DNA from: RQOF01 sp964394475
GTDB taxonomy: Bacteria > Calditrichota > Calditrichia > RBG-13-44-9
DNA length: 9,866 nucleotides
Direction: 5' to 3'
NCBI GenBank assembly: GCA_964394475.1
Contig: CAYMXZ010000129.1
Coordinates: 1 to 9,866, forward strand
Part shown: positions 1-6,757 of the stretch, one piece after another
How the letters are laid out: every line of letters begins with the position of its first letter
Numbering within the stretch: the stretch's first letter is position 1
The notes under the pieces: model-generated
Database searches by the model: none
Told to the model about the DNA's origin: nothing
The model's input: only the letters and a program-made list of their open reading frames with translations
Made by a program: the position numbers and the translations under genes

Positions 1-572
1 GGTTAGGATGGGATAAGGCATCTATCGTGGTGGTGGAGGCGGCGCAGGCCATCGAAGCAGCCGGTGCGCATGCCATCACCGTTCACGCTCGCACCCGTCA
101 ACAGGGGTACTTCGGTAAGGCGGATTGGGACTATATTGCGCGGGTGAAAGAGGTCTGTCAGATCCCGATTATCGGAAACGGTGACGTCTTTGATGGACTT
201 TCGGCTTTGGAAATGTTTCGCTCCACCGGAGTGGATGGGATCATGATTGCCCGTGGGGCATTGGGTAAACCATGGATTTTTCAGCAAATTCTTCACTTTT
301 TGCGCCATGGTCAAATTTTACCGGAGCCGGGTATGGAAGAAAGGATTCACATTTTGCAGAAGCATTATCAGTTAGAAGTAGCAGAGGTTGGTGAGAGATT
401 TGCCCTGAAACGAATGCGCAAGAATTTTGTGTGGTATACTCACGGGCTTCCTTATTCGGCTCGTCTGCGAAATCAAATCTTCCATGCCCACCATTATCAG
501 CAAATAGCTCAGATTTTTACCGAATATTTGCGCATGAACCCTGTTCCGGAAGGAAGTGCTCTACCGGGATAA
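1..572 (+). CDS. dusB: tRNA-dihydrouridine synthase, C-terminal part (cut by window edge)
   Basis: This is the C-terminal part of a flavin-dependent tRNA-dihydrouridine synthase, which reduces specific uridines in tRNA with NADPH and FMN. The reading frame is open from the first full codon at base 3 and begins LGWD, the family's R-x-GWD region, so the gene starts upstream of the window. About 189 residues remain of a usual 320-340. Visible family signatures are VHARTR (nt 81-98), the phosphate-binding strand IIGNGDV (about nt 168-188) and GIMIARGALGKPW (nt 237-275), followed by the helical tRNA-binding domain with FALKRMRKNFVWY. The catalytic cysteine lies in the missing part. The DusB subtype is inferred from overall pattern; another Dus paralogue is possible. 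The gene ends 80 bases before hsp20 and could share a transcript with it. Confidence 0.9.
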   Translation, partial: LGWDKASIVVVEAAQAIEAAGAHAITVHARTRQQGYFGKADWDYIARVKEVCQIPIIGNGDVFDGLSALEMFRSTGVDGIMIARGALGKPWIFQQILHFLRHGQILPEPGMEERIHILQKHYQLEVAEVGERFALKRMRKNFVWYTHGLPYSARLRNQIFHAHHYQQIAQIFTEYLRMNPVPEGSALPG

Positions 573-640
573 ATTTTCATTGGTCTGAACTCAATATTTG
601 CTTTAAGATGGTCGACAATAGAAATCAGTGAAACTATCAG

Positions 641-651
641 GAACAAGTTCT
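641..651 (+). promoter_or_regulatory. Motif GAACAAGTTCT before hsp20 start (possible regulatory site)
   Basis: The perfect dyad GAAC-AA-GTTC (641-650) lies immediately before the hsp20 start codon. A near copy, GAACAGGTTTT (1134-1144), lies just before the lon start, with 9 of 11 positions identical. Co-regulation of the two genes at the translation-initiation region is an inference from position only; chance similarity is possible. Confidence 0.2.
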
Positions 652-652
652 C

Positions 653-1108
653 ATGGAAAACATTAAAAGGAAAATTTATAAGGAGTTTCAGGCTATCGAT
701 TCTGCCGATAACATCGAATTCGTGACGGGGAAGCGCCCCATTCTTTATGTGTCAGATTTTTCCTTTACGCCTCCCACGGACGTGGTTGAATCTGAAGATA
801 CCGTGTATGTGATCATGGAAATAGCCGCTTTGACTCAATCAAATTTAAGCATCAGCTACCGGGAAGGGTATTTGATTATTAAAGGTGAAAGAAAGGAAAG
901 CCGGTTAGGCAAGGATGTTAAGGTGGTCAAATATCATAAGAAAGAAATAGATTATGGGCCTTTTCTGGTGAAGATAAAAATGAACACCCGCATCGACAAA
1001 GATCGAATATCGGCTGATTACAAGGATGGTATGCTGTTAGTAGCATTACCGAAAAATGTCAGTCGCACTGTCTCAAAAGATCGTGAAATACCCATTACCA
1101 TCAAGTAA
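653..1108 (+). CDS. Hsp20/alpha-crystallin family small heat-shock protein
   Basis: This is an ATP-independent holdase chaperone that binds unfolding proteins in the cytoplasm as large oligomers. The protein has 151 residues, typical for bacterial Hsp20. The N-terminal arm (1-40) is variable. The alpha-crystallin beta-sandwich spans about residues 41-135 and includes YLIIKGERK (73-81) and the conserved end motif A-x-x-x-x-GML (ADYKDGMLLVALPK, 121-134). The tail carries an I-x-I anchor (IPITI, 146-150) that docks into neighbouring subunits. The N-terminal arm is unusual for the family in lacking the common phenylalanine-rich dimer motif. The start at 653 has AGGA at 639-642 as a plausible ribosome site. 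Lon follows after 41 bases, so the two probably form a proteostasis unit. No CIRCE-type heat-shock operator was seen upstream. Confidence 0.93.
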   Translation: MENIKRKIYKEFQAIDSADNIEFVTGKRPILYVSDFSFTPPTDVVESEDTVYVIMEIAALTQSNLSISYREGYLIIKGERKESRLGKDVKVVKYHKKEIDYGPFLVKIKMNTRIDKDRISADYKDGMLLVALPKNVSRTVSKDREIPITIK

Positions 1109-1127
1109 ACAGAAGTTGATATATAAA

Positions 1128-1144
1128 CTGTTAGAACAGGTTTT
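1128..1144 (+). promoter_or_regulatory. Dyad CTGTT-AG-AACAG and shared motif before lon start
   Basis: A perfect 5-bp inverted repeat CTGTT-AG-AACAG (1128-1139) overlaps the motif GAACAGGTTTT (1134-1144) that is shared with the hsp20 leader. It covers the position where a ribosome-binding site for lon (ATG at 1150) is expected, and no standard Shine-Dalgarno sequence is present there. It could affect translation or bind a regulator, but the arms are short. Confidence 0.2.
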
Positions 1145-1149
1145 AAAAA

Positions 1150-3576
1150 ATGACCAGAATTGAAAAACACGATGATCTGAATAAAGGTGAAGCGCTGTAT
1201 ATCCTGCCGGTGAAAAATGTGGTGGTTTTTCCGAATGTGATCTTTCCACTTTCGCTGGAAAATCCGGAATTGATTGAAGTGATCAATAATGCATTAGTTC
1301 ATCAGCGTCCCATTGGCATTTTCACTGAACTGGAGCGGGAAGAAAAAATGACCCACATCTTCAAGGTAGGTACAAAAGCGTCCATTCTGAAAATGTTCCA
1401 CATGCCGGATGGCAGTATCCGCCTTTTAATTCAGGGAATCAGCCGGGTTAAAATCATAAGGATGATTCAGCGGTCGCCGGTGATTATTGGAAAAACCAGT
1501 GATCTACCGGTTCTGGTAAAAGATCACGTCTATTGTGAAGCCCAACTTCGGACCATAAAAGGATTGCTGAAAAAAATCAGTACCAATTCTCAGGCCATCC
1601 CGCCCGACTATTATCAAACAGTGATTAATCAAAAGAATCTGGAAAAATTTGTAGACTCCTTATCTGCCAATCTGGAAATCACTTTACGTGAACAGCAGCA
1701 ATTGTTAGAAGAATCTGTGCTGGATAAGCGGCTGGAAAAGTTGCTGGATATTTTAAACCGTGAATATAAGATCATTGAAATATCGGGAGAGATTCAACGG
1801 CGGGTGAATAGCCAGGTGAATAAATCACAGCGCGAATACATCCTGCGCGAACAGATGAAAGCCATTAAGCAGGAATTGGGAGAAGTGGAGGGTGACGAAG
1901 AAGAGGATTGGGAAGAAGAAATTGAGGATTTACGCAAACAAATCAAAAAAGCGGGCATGCCGCCTGAGGTGGAGAAAGTTGCCCTGAAAGAATTAGATCG
2001 GCTGGACGAGATGTCCCCCATGGCCGCGGAATACACCATTAGTCGGACCTATGTGGATTGGCTGATCTCTTTGCCCTGGAATAAGGAGACCACCGATAAT
2101 GTGGACCTGAAAAATGCCAAGAAGATTCTGGATGAAGATCACTATGGACTGAATGATGTCAAGGATCGCATCTTAGAAGTGTTGGCCATCCGTAAATTAA
2201 AACAACAATCAAAGGGTCCTATTCTCTGTTTTGTTGGTCCTCCGGGAGTGGGAAAAACCAGTTTGGGACGGTCAATTGCGCGAGCAATGGGTCGCCGATT
2301 TGTGCGATTCAGTGTGGGTGGTATCCGGGATGAAGCGGAGATTCGCGGGCATCGCCGTACCTACATTGGCGCCATGCCGGGTCGAATTATCCAGATGATT
2401 AAAGAAGCCGGAACCTGTAATCCGGTTTTCATGCTGGATGAAATTGATAAGATCGGTTCTGATTTTCGCGGAGACCCCGCTTCCGCTTTATTGGAAGCGC
2501 TGGATCCTCAGCAAAATCGGGACTTTGTCGATCACTATCTGGATGTAAAATTCGATCTATCAAAAGTCCTTTTTATCACTACCTGTAATGTGCTGCACGA
2601 AATTCCTCCGGCCTTGCTGGATCGTCTGGAAGTGATAGAGCTTCCTGGATATATCACCGAGGAAAAGATTCAGATTGCCAAACAATACCTGATTCCGCGC
2701 CAGCTGGAGGAGAATGGATTGACCAAAGAGCAGTTGAAATTTGAAGGGAATGCCATCGCTCAGATCATCAGTCATTACACTGACGAAGCCGGGGTGAGAA
2801 ATCTGGAGCGGGAACTGGCCCGCATCTGCCGGAAAGTGGCTCGCCGGATTGCCGAGGGGAGTAAAAAATGTAACTATATCAAGATGGGTGATCTGATCGA
2901 ATATCTGGGACCACCGAAAAATTATCAGGAATTAGCTGGTATCCAGGATGAGGTGGGGATTGCCACTGGTTTAGCCTGGACTCAGGCCGGCGGTGAAATT
3001 TTGTTCATTGAGTCAACAGTGATGAAAGGAGGAAAAAATCTCACTCTCACCGGTCAGTTAGGTGAAGTGATGCGTGAATCGGCCCAGGCCGCGTTGAGTT
3101 ATTTACGCTCGCACGCCAGCCGCTTCAATATTGATCCTGAATTTTTCCAGCAGAATGATATTCATATCCATGTCCCCTCTGGATCGGTTCCCAAAGATGG
3201 TCCTTCGGCCGGGGTAACGATTGCTACCTCTTTGCTATCGCTCCTCAGCCAGAAACCAGTACGCTTTGATGTGGCGATGACCGGGGAGATTTCTCTGCGG
3301 GGTCGAGTGTTGCCAGTGGGAGGAATTAAAGAAAAAGTGCTGGCGGCTCGACGCGCCGGTATACAAACCGTCATTCTACCGAAACGCAATGAAAAAGATT
3401 TACTGGAAATCCCGGAAAATCTGCGGAAGAAAATGACTTTTATCTTTGTGGAGAAGCTGAGTGAAGTATTCGAAGTCGCCATTCGCAATGGTCAGCCGCA
3501 AAAGAAAAAAACAACTCGCTCCGGGAGAAAAAAAATCAAGGAGTTGAATCGCCCGCTTCTTCCCTCATTACCCTGA
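1150..3576 (+). CDS. lon: ATP-dependent protease Lon (LonA type)
   Basis: This is a cytoplasmic hexameric serine protease that unfolds and degrades damaged and regulatory proteins using ATP. The 808 residues match the usual 780-820. In order: Lon N-terminal substrate-binding domain (about 17-210, beginning LPVKNVVVFPN), a coiled-coil linker with an acidic patch (about 247-259), the AAA+ module with Walker A GPPGVGKT (363-370), Walker B VFMLDEID (426-433) and sensor/arginine-finger region, then the S16 protease domain. The catalytic serine is S686 in PKDGPSAG (681-688), and the lysine is K729 in GGIKEK (724-729), 43 residues apart as in E. coli Lon (S679/K722). All key residues are intact. A short basic tail (about 784-797) extends past the protease fold. 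The start at 1150 lacks a clear Shine-Dalgarno sequence. Confidence 0.98.
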   Translation: MTRIEKHDDLNKGEALYILPVKNVVVFPNVIFPLSLENPELIEVINNALVHQRPIGIFTELEREEKMTHIFKVGTKASILKMFHMPDGSIRLLIQGISRVKIIRMIQRSPVIIGKTSDLPVLVKDHVYCEAQLRTIKGLLKKISTNSQAIPPDYYQTVINQKNLEKFVDSLSANLEITLREQQQLLEESVLDKRLEKLLDILNREYKIIEISGEIQRRVNSQVNKSQREYILREQMKAIKQELGEVEGDEEEDWEEEIEDLRKQIKKAGMPPEVEKVALKELDRLDEMSPMAAEYTISRTYVDWLISLPWNKETTDNVDLKNAKKILDEDHYGLNDVKDRILEVLAIRKLKQQSKGPILCFVGPPGVGKTSLGRSIARAMGRRFVRFSVGGIRDEAEIRGHRRTYIGAMPGRIIQMIKEAGTCNPVFMLDEIDKIGSDFRGDPASALLEALDPQQNRDFVDHYLDVKFDLSKVLFITTCNVLHEIPPALLDRLEVIELPGYITEEKIQIAKQYLIPRQLEENGLTKEQLKFEGNAIAQIISHYTDEAGVRNLERELARICRKVARRIAEGSKKCNYIKMGDLIEYLGPPKNYQELAGIQDEVGIATGLAWTQAGGEILFIESTVMKGGKNLTLTGQLGEVMRESAQAALSYLRSHASRFNIDPEFFQQNDIHIHVPSGSVPKDGPSAGVTIATSLLSLLSQKPVRFDVAMTGEISLRGRVLPVGGIKEKVLAARRAGIQTVILPKRNEKDLLEIPENLRKKMTFIFVEKLSEVFEVAIRNGQPQKKKTTRSGRKKIKELNRPLLPSLP

Positions 3577-3594
3577 GAAGCTGAAAGACAATTT

Positions 3595-3601
3595 GAGGAG
3601 G
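3595..3601 (+). promoter_or_regulatory. Strong Shine-Dalgarno site for the SDR gene
   Basis: GAGGAGG lies 10 bases before the ATG at 3612. It fixes that start and shows that this organism uses Shine-Dalgarno initiation for at least some genes. Confidence 0.75.
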
Positions 3602-3611
3602 CTAAACAGAG

Positions 3612-4397
3612 ATGAATCCATGGCAAGGTGGGCATAATGTATTAATCACTGGTGCAACGAAAGGCATAGGGTATCAATTGAGTTTATGCTTTGCCGAACA
3701 CCACTATAATCTCGTGTTGGTAGCCCGCCAGACCGAACAACTGGAGAAACAAAAAAAAGAATTGGAAAAGCAGTATGCTATTCAGGTCAAAACCCTGACG
3801 GTTGATTTATCGGTGCCGGCCTTTGCAAAAAATGTGTTCCCATCTTTACAGCAAGAAGGCATCTCCATCGAAATTTTAGTGAACAATGCCGGCTTTGGAT
3901 TGCGTGGTCCTTTTACCCAGACAGATCTCGATAAAGAAATTGAGATGATAAATTTAAATGAGATTGCTCCTGTAATCTTAAGCAAATTTTTTGTAAAACA
4001 ATTGCCACCCGGGAGAAAAGGGAGAATACTCAATGTGGCTTCCACCGCCGCCTTTATTCCCGGCCCTTATATGTCCGTCTATTATGCCAGTAAAGCGCAG
4101 TTGTGGTCCCTTAGTCAGGCTTTGGCTTATGAATTTGCTGAAAAAGGGATAACAGTTACCACGCTTTGCCCGGGACCAACCCTCACCGAATTTCAGCAGC
4201 GAGCTGGCCTGCATGATGTCCGGTTAGTGAAAACACCGATGATGGATGCAGCGATTGTTGCCCGCCTCGGATTCAAAGGATTAATGAAAGGAAAAAGAAC
4301 GGTTGTTCCAGGGTTTTTAAATAAACTTTCGGTTCTCACCATGAAATTAATCCCAGCACGCTGGCTATTGCCGTTTATCAAATATGTCCATAGTTAA
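3612..4397 (+). CDS. Short-chain dehydrogenase/reductase (SDR), DltE-like
   Basis: This is an NAD(P)(H)-dependent oxidoreductase of the classical SDR family, predicted to be cytoplasmic. The 261 residues are the normal length. Visible motifs are the dinucleotide-binding TGATKGIG (13-20), D65 in the VDLS segment, NNAG (91-94), the catalytic serine S144 (NVAST), and YxxxK as Y157/K161. An arginine after the second strand (VAR, 37-39) suggests NADPH preference. The sequence resembles the DltE/YqjQ/HSD17B12-like branch, whose substrates are mostly unknown ketones or alcohols, so no substrate is proposed. The C-terminal segment (about 235-258) is hydrophobic and could form a membrane-facing helix. 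It starts 35 bases after lon with a strong Shine-Dalgarno site and lies 20 bases before the ribonuclease HI gene. Confidence 0.9.
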   Translation: MNPWQGGHNVLITGATKGIGYQLSLCFAEHHYNLVLVARQTEQLEKQKKELEKQYAIQVKTLTVDLSVPAFAKNVFPSLQQEGISIEILVNNAGFGLRGPFTQTDLDKEIEMINLNEIAPVILSKFFVKQLPPGRKGRILNVASTAAFIPGPYMSVYYASKAQLWSLSQALAYEFAEKGITVTTLCPGPTLTEFQQRAGLHDVRLVKTPMMDAAIVARLGFKGLMKGKRTVVPGFLNKLSVLTMKLIPARWLLPFIKYVHS

Positions 4398-4417
4398 TTT
4401 TCTGTGACCTTTTACAT

Positions 4418-4924
4418 ATGAAAAAATCTGAGCTACCACATGTGATTATGTATACCGATGGTGCCTGTACCGGCAATCCCGGACCCGGCGGTTATGGAGT
4501 GGTTCTGAAATCTGGTCAGCATCGCAAAGAAATTTCTGCTGGCTACCGCCAGACGACCAATAACCGAATGGAATTGATGGCGGTCATTGCCGGATTAGAG
4601 GCGGTGAAGAAGCGCTGTCGCATTACCATTTACACCGACTCCCAATATATTGCTGAAAGTATCAATAATAGGTGGGTGTACCGATGGAAGGAAAAAGGTT
4701 GGCGCCGCTCGAAACAGCAGCTGGCCCACAATCACGATTTGTGGGAAAAACTCCTGCAACTGCTGGACGATCATCAGGTGGAAGTCAAATGGGTGAGGGG
4801 ACATATCGGAGAGCCGGAAAATGAACGGGCCGATAGACTGGCTGTTCAGGCCAGTCAAAGTTCCACTTTGTTGGTTGATGAATACTATGAAAATTTAATA
4901 GCGCAAAATCAGACCTTTGTTTAA
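4418..4924 (+). CDS. rnhA: Ribonuclease HI
   Basis: This endonuclease cleaves the RNA strand of RNA-DNA hybrids, removing R-loops and primer remnants in the cytoplasm. The 168 residues are slightly longer than E. coli RNase HI (155), with the extra part at the C-terminus (about 148-168). The four acidic metal ligands are present: D14 (YTDGAC), E52 (NRMEL), D74 (YTDSQY) and D139 (NERADRLA), together with the flexible-loop histidine H129 (VRGHIG). The basic handle (KEKGWRRSKQ, 91-100) typical of the bacterial type I enzyme is also present. The start at 4418 places YTDGAC about ten residues in, as in known homologues; the internal ATG at 4448 would begin directly at this strand and is less likely. 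No strong Shine-Dalgarno sequence is seen, so initiation may depend on translation of the upstream SDR gene. Confidence 0.96.
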   Translation: MKKSELPHVIMYTDGACTGNPGPGGYGVVLKSGQHRKEISAGYRQTTNNRMELMAVIAGLEAVKKRCRITIYTDSQYIAESINNRWVYRWKEKGWRRSKQQLAHNHDLWEKLLQLLDDHQVEVKWVRGHIGEPENERADRLAVQASQSSTLLVDEYYENLIAQNQTFV

Positions 4925-5040
4925 AAATAGGCTCAGCTTTTTCAGGGTGCAGTCAATCCTCAGTTAATTTTCATCGCTTCTCCGGGAGATAAAAAAATAC
5001 TTTTTGTAGAAAAGGTGCGCCTATAAATTCTGTAAAATAT

Positions 5041-6504
5041 ATGAGAAAACTTATGAAGAAAATTTTTCTTTTTACATTGGGCATTACTCTTCTTTCTTCC
5101 GCTCAAACCTTCAATGATTTTCTGGGACGGGTCAACTCTGCCCCCGATTCCTTAAAAATGTCCATTGTGGACAGTTTTATGAATGCCGTGCCCGCCTTTC
5201 CCTATCTTGAACAAGATACTCTGGCCCATTTTCTGTTTCGCGGCAATGCCTCCACCATCACCATTCCAGGTGATGCAAACCAATGGAATGTGAATGCTTT
5301 TTCCATGACAAAAATAGCGGGAACGAATCTCTGGTATTACAGCGCCGTTTTTGAGCCGGATGCCCGCCTCGATTATAAATTTGTTATAAATAACAGTAAC
5401 TGGATACTCGATCCGTTGAATCCTTTCCAGGTGGCAGGGGGGTATGGTCCCAATTCAGAATTGCGAATGCCCCATTATATCCCTGCACCGGAAATACAGT
5501 TTTATTCGAATATTTCCCACGGCGCCCTCACCGATACTAATTTTTACAGTGTCCATCTGGGAAATTCGCGCACCATAAGTGTCTATTTACCTCCTTCCTT
5601 CTTCTACACCAGTGATAGTTTTCCGGTGATGGTGTTTCATGACGGTCTGGAATATCTCAGTCTGGCCAATGCTAAAAATATATTTGACTATTTAATCGCT
5701 CAGGAAAGAATCGTTCCTACTGTTGGAGTATTTGTACCGCCAGTAAACCGCACTGAAGAGTATGCCGGAAACTTAATGCCGCAGTTCTCACAGTTCATTG
5801 TGAATGAAGTAATGCCCTGGGTGGATCGAAAATTTCGTACCCGTCGCGATCCAGCTTATCGGGCGACACTGGGAGCCTCGAATGGAGGTAACATTGCCCT
5901 GTGGCTGGGATTGAATTATCCGCAGACTTTTGGCCGGATTGCTGCCCAATCCAGCAATGTGCTGAACAATATTTCCAGTGGATTTCAGAATGGTCCCCAG
6001 TTACCCACCTGGTTTTATCTGGACATTGGGACCTATGATATTCCCCAGCTAATACCTTTGGTGAATAATTTGGTGCAGATATTAAATAACCGTGGTTATG
6101 TCTATCAATATCGCGTGTATCATGAAGGTCACAGCTGGGGGAATTGGCGGGCGCATGTGGATAATGCTCTGGAAATGTTTTTTCCCGGGAATTCCCTGAG
6201 TATTAAATATCAGAAAACAAATTTTCCTCAATTGGCCTTGTCTTCAAATTATCCCAATCCTTTTAATTCCAGCACCACTATCTCTTTTGAATTATATCGA
6301 AAGATGGAAATCAAAGTGGCGGTTTATGACATTCGTGGTGAGATGGTGCGCCTGCTGGTTCATGGCCAGCGGGGAGCGGGTCAACATTTTATTCGATGGG
6401 ATGGCACGAATAATCGACTGGAAACCGTGTCCTCCGGAATATACTTGTTGGTGCTGGAGGCCGAAGGTCAGCGATTAAGTCATAAAATGATTTTCCTGCG
6501 GTAA
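5041..6504 (+). CDS. Secreted esterase (Fes/esterase-D type) with T9SS sorting domain
   Basis: This is an exported alpha/beta hydrolase of the putative-esterase family (PF00756, enterochelin esterase/esterase D-like), probably cleaving an ester on an extracellular compound. The 487 residues show: a signal peptide (about 1-21, basic start, hydrophobic core, S-S-A-Q end); an N-terminal E-set/CBM48-like beta domain (about 60-145, with FRGNA and DPLNPF); the catalytic domain (about 165-382) with nucleophile S280 in GASNGG (278-283), a probable acid at D333 or D328, and H364 in HEGHSWGNWR; and a C-terminal T9SS type A/FlgD-like sorting domain (about 397-487) starting SSNYPNPFNSSTTISF. The catalytic set looks intact. 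The product is expected at the cell surface or outside the cell. The start at 5041 has no clear Shine-Dalgarno sequence; an in-frame ATG at 5053 also leaves a good signal peptide. The substrate is unknown: siderophore esters, feruloyl or acetyl polysaccharide esters are all possible. Confidence 0.88.
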   Translation: MRKLMKKIFLFTLGITLLSSAQTFNDFLGRVNSAPDSLKMSIVDSFMNAVPAFPYLEQDTLAHFLFRGNASTITIPGDANQWNVNAFSMTKIAGTNLWYYSAVFEPDARLDYKFVINNSNWILDPLNPFQVAGGYGPNSELRMPHYIPAPEIQFYSNISHGALTDTNFYSVHLGNSRTISVYLPPSFFYTSDSFPVMVFHDGLEYLSLANAKNIFDYLIAQERIVPTVGVFVPPVNRTEEYAGNLMPQFSQFIVNEVMPWVDRKFRTRRDPAYRATLGASNGGNIALWLGLNYPQTFGRIAAQSSNVLNNISSGFQNGPQLPTWFYLDIGTYDIPQLIPLVNNLVQILNNRGYVYQYRVYHEGHSWGNWRAHVDNALEMFFPGNSLSIKYQKTNFPQLALSSNYPNPFNSSTTISFELYRKMEIKVAVYDIRGEMVRLLVHGQRGAGQHFIRWDGTNNRLETVSSGIYLLVLEAEGQRLSHKMIFLR

Positions 6505-6551
6505 AAGTGGTGCGCTCTGTATTCTGAGATGATATTTCACCTATCTTTCGT

Positions 6552-6565
6552 TCAAATTGATTTGA
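6552..6565. promoter_or_regulatory. 14-bp palindrome TCAAATTGATTTGA (candidate operator)
   Basis: TCAAAT-TG-ATTTGA is a perfect 6-bp inverted repeat with a 2-bp centre, about 200 bases before the flavoprotein start and upstream of the -7-like element. It has the form of a dimeric regulator site. In such AT-rich DNA a chance palindrome is quite possible. Confidence 0.25.
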
Positions 6566-6618
6566 TTTATTTGCGAAAATGGATAATCAATTTTCAACTT
6601 TTAAAAAAAATTTCGTGT

Positions 6619-6626
6619 ATCTTTGT
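6619..6626 (+). promoter_or_regulatory. Possible -7 promoter element TATCTTTG
   Basis: TATCTTTG fits the TAnnTTTG -7 element used by Bacteroidota housekeeping sigma factors and follows an A-rich tract (6603-6610). The matching -33 TTTG is not seen 19-21 bases upstream. If real, transcription would start near 6632 and leave a leader of about 125 bases containing the 6664-6688 hairpin. Confidence 0.3.
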
Positions 6627-6663
6627 TCTTTTAATAAATATCTAAAAATCGACGAGAAGATTA

Positions 6664-6688
6664 ACAGATGAGCGACTGATTCATCTGT
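6664..6688. promoter_or_regulatory. Inverted repeat ACAGATGA-N9-TCATCTGT (candidate operator or leader hairpin)
   Basis: The two 8-base arms (6664-6671 and 6681-6688) are perfectly complementary and are separated by 9 bases. The site lies about 70 bases before the flavoprotein start, downstream of the candidate -7 element. It could be a repressor operator or an RNA hairpin in the leader. It is not a terminator, since no T run follows. Confidence 0.4.
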
Positions 6689-6757
6689 GAGTTGATAATT
6701 TTCCGTTGAAAATATTTGAGAGTTTAGCAATTTCTTAAAAAAAGCAGGAAGGATAGT

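Larger units (their letters stand above)
6505..6757 (+). promoter_or_regulatory. AT-rich leader and promoter region of the sulfur operon
   Basis: This 253-base gap has no convincing gene. It is AT-rich and precedes a four-gene operon, so it should hold that operon's promoter. It contains the element TATCTTTG (6619-6626), identical to the TAnnTTTG -7 consensus of Bacteroidota promoters, but no TTTG/TTG at the proper distance upstream. It also holds two dyad-symmetric sites, at 6552-6565 and 6664-6688. A purine-rich AGGAAGGA (6746-6753) serves as the ribosome site for the next gene. No terminator hairpin for the upstream esterase gene was found here. Confidence 0.5.

Noticed and set aside
580..609. 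Sigma-70 promoter before hsp20 (TTGGTC-N18-TAAGAT)
   Set aside because: The -35 match is only 3 of 6 and the -10 only 4 of 6; not better than chance in this spacer.
431..631. 66-codon plus-strand frame overlapping the end of the Dus gene
   Set aside because: It is out of frame with the conserved Dus sequence, lacks a family signature, and its cysteine/serine-rich text is typical of a shadow.
3162..3488. 108-codon minus-strand open frame inside lon
   Set aside because: It is antisense to the conserved Lon protease domain and has no recognisable domain.
4921..4945. Possible terminator after ribonuclease HI (GGCTCAGC followed by TTTTT)
   Set aside because: The complementary arms are three bases with an impossible one-base loop, so no stable stem forms.
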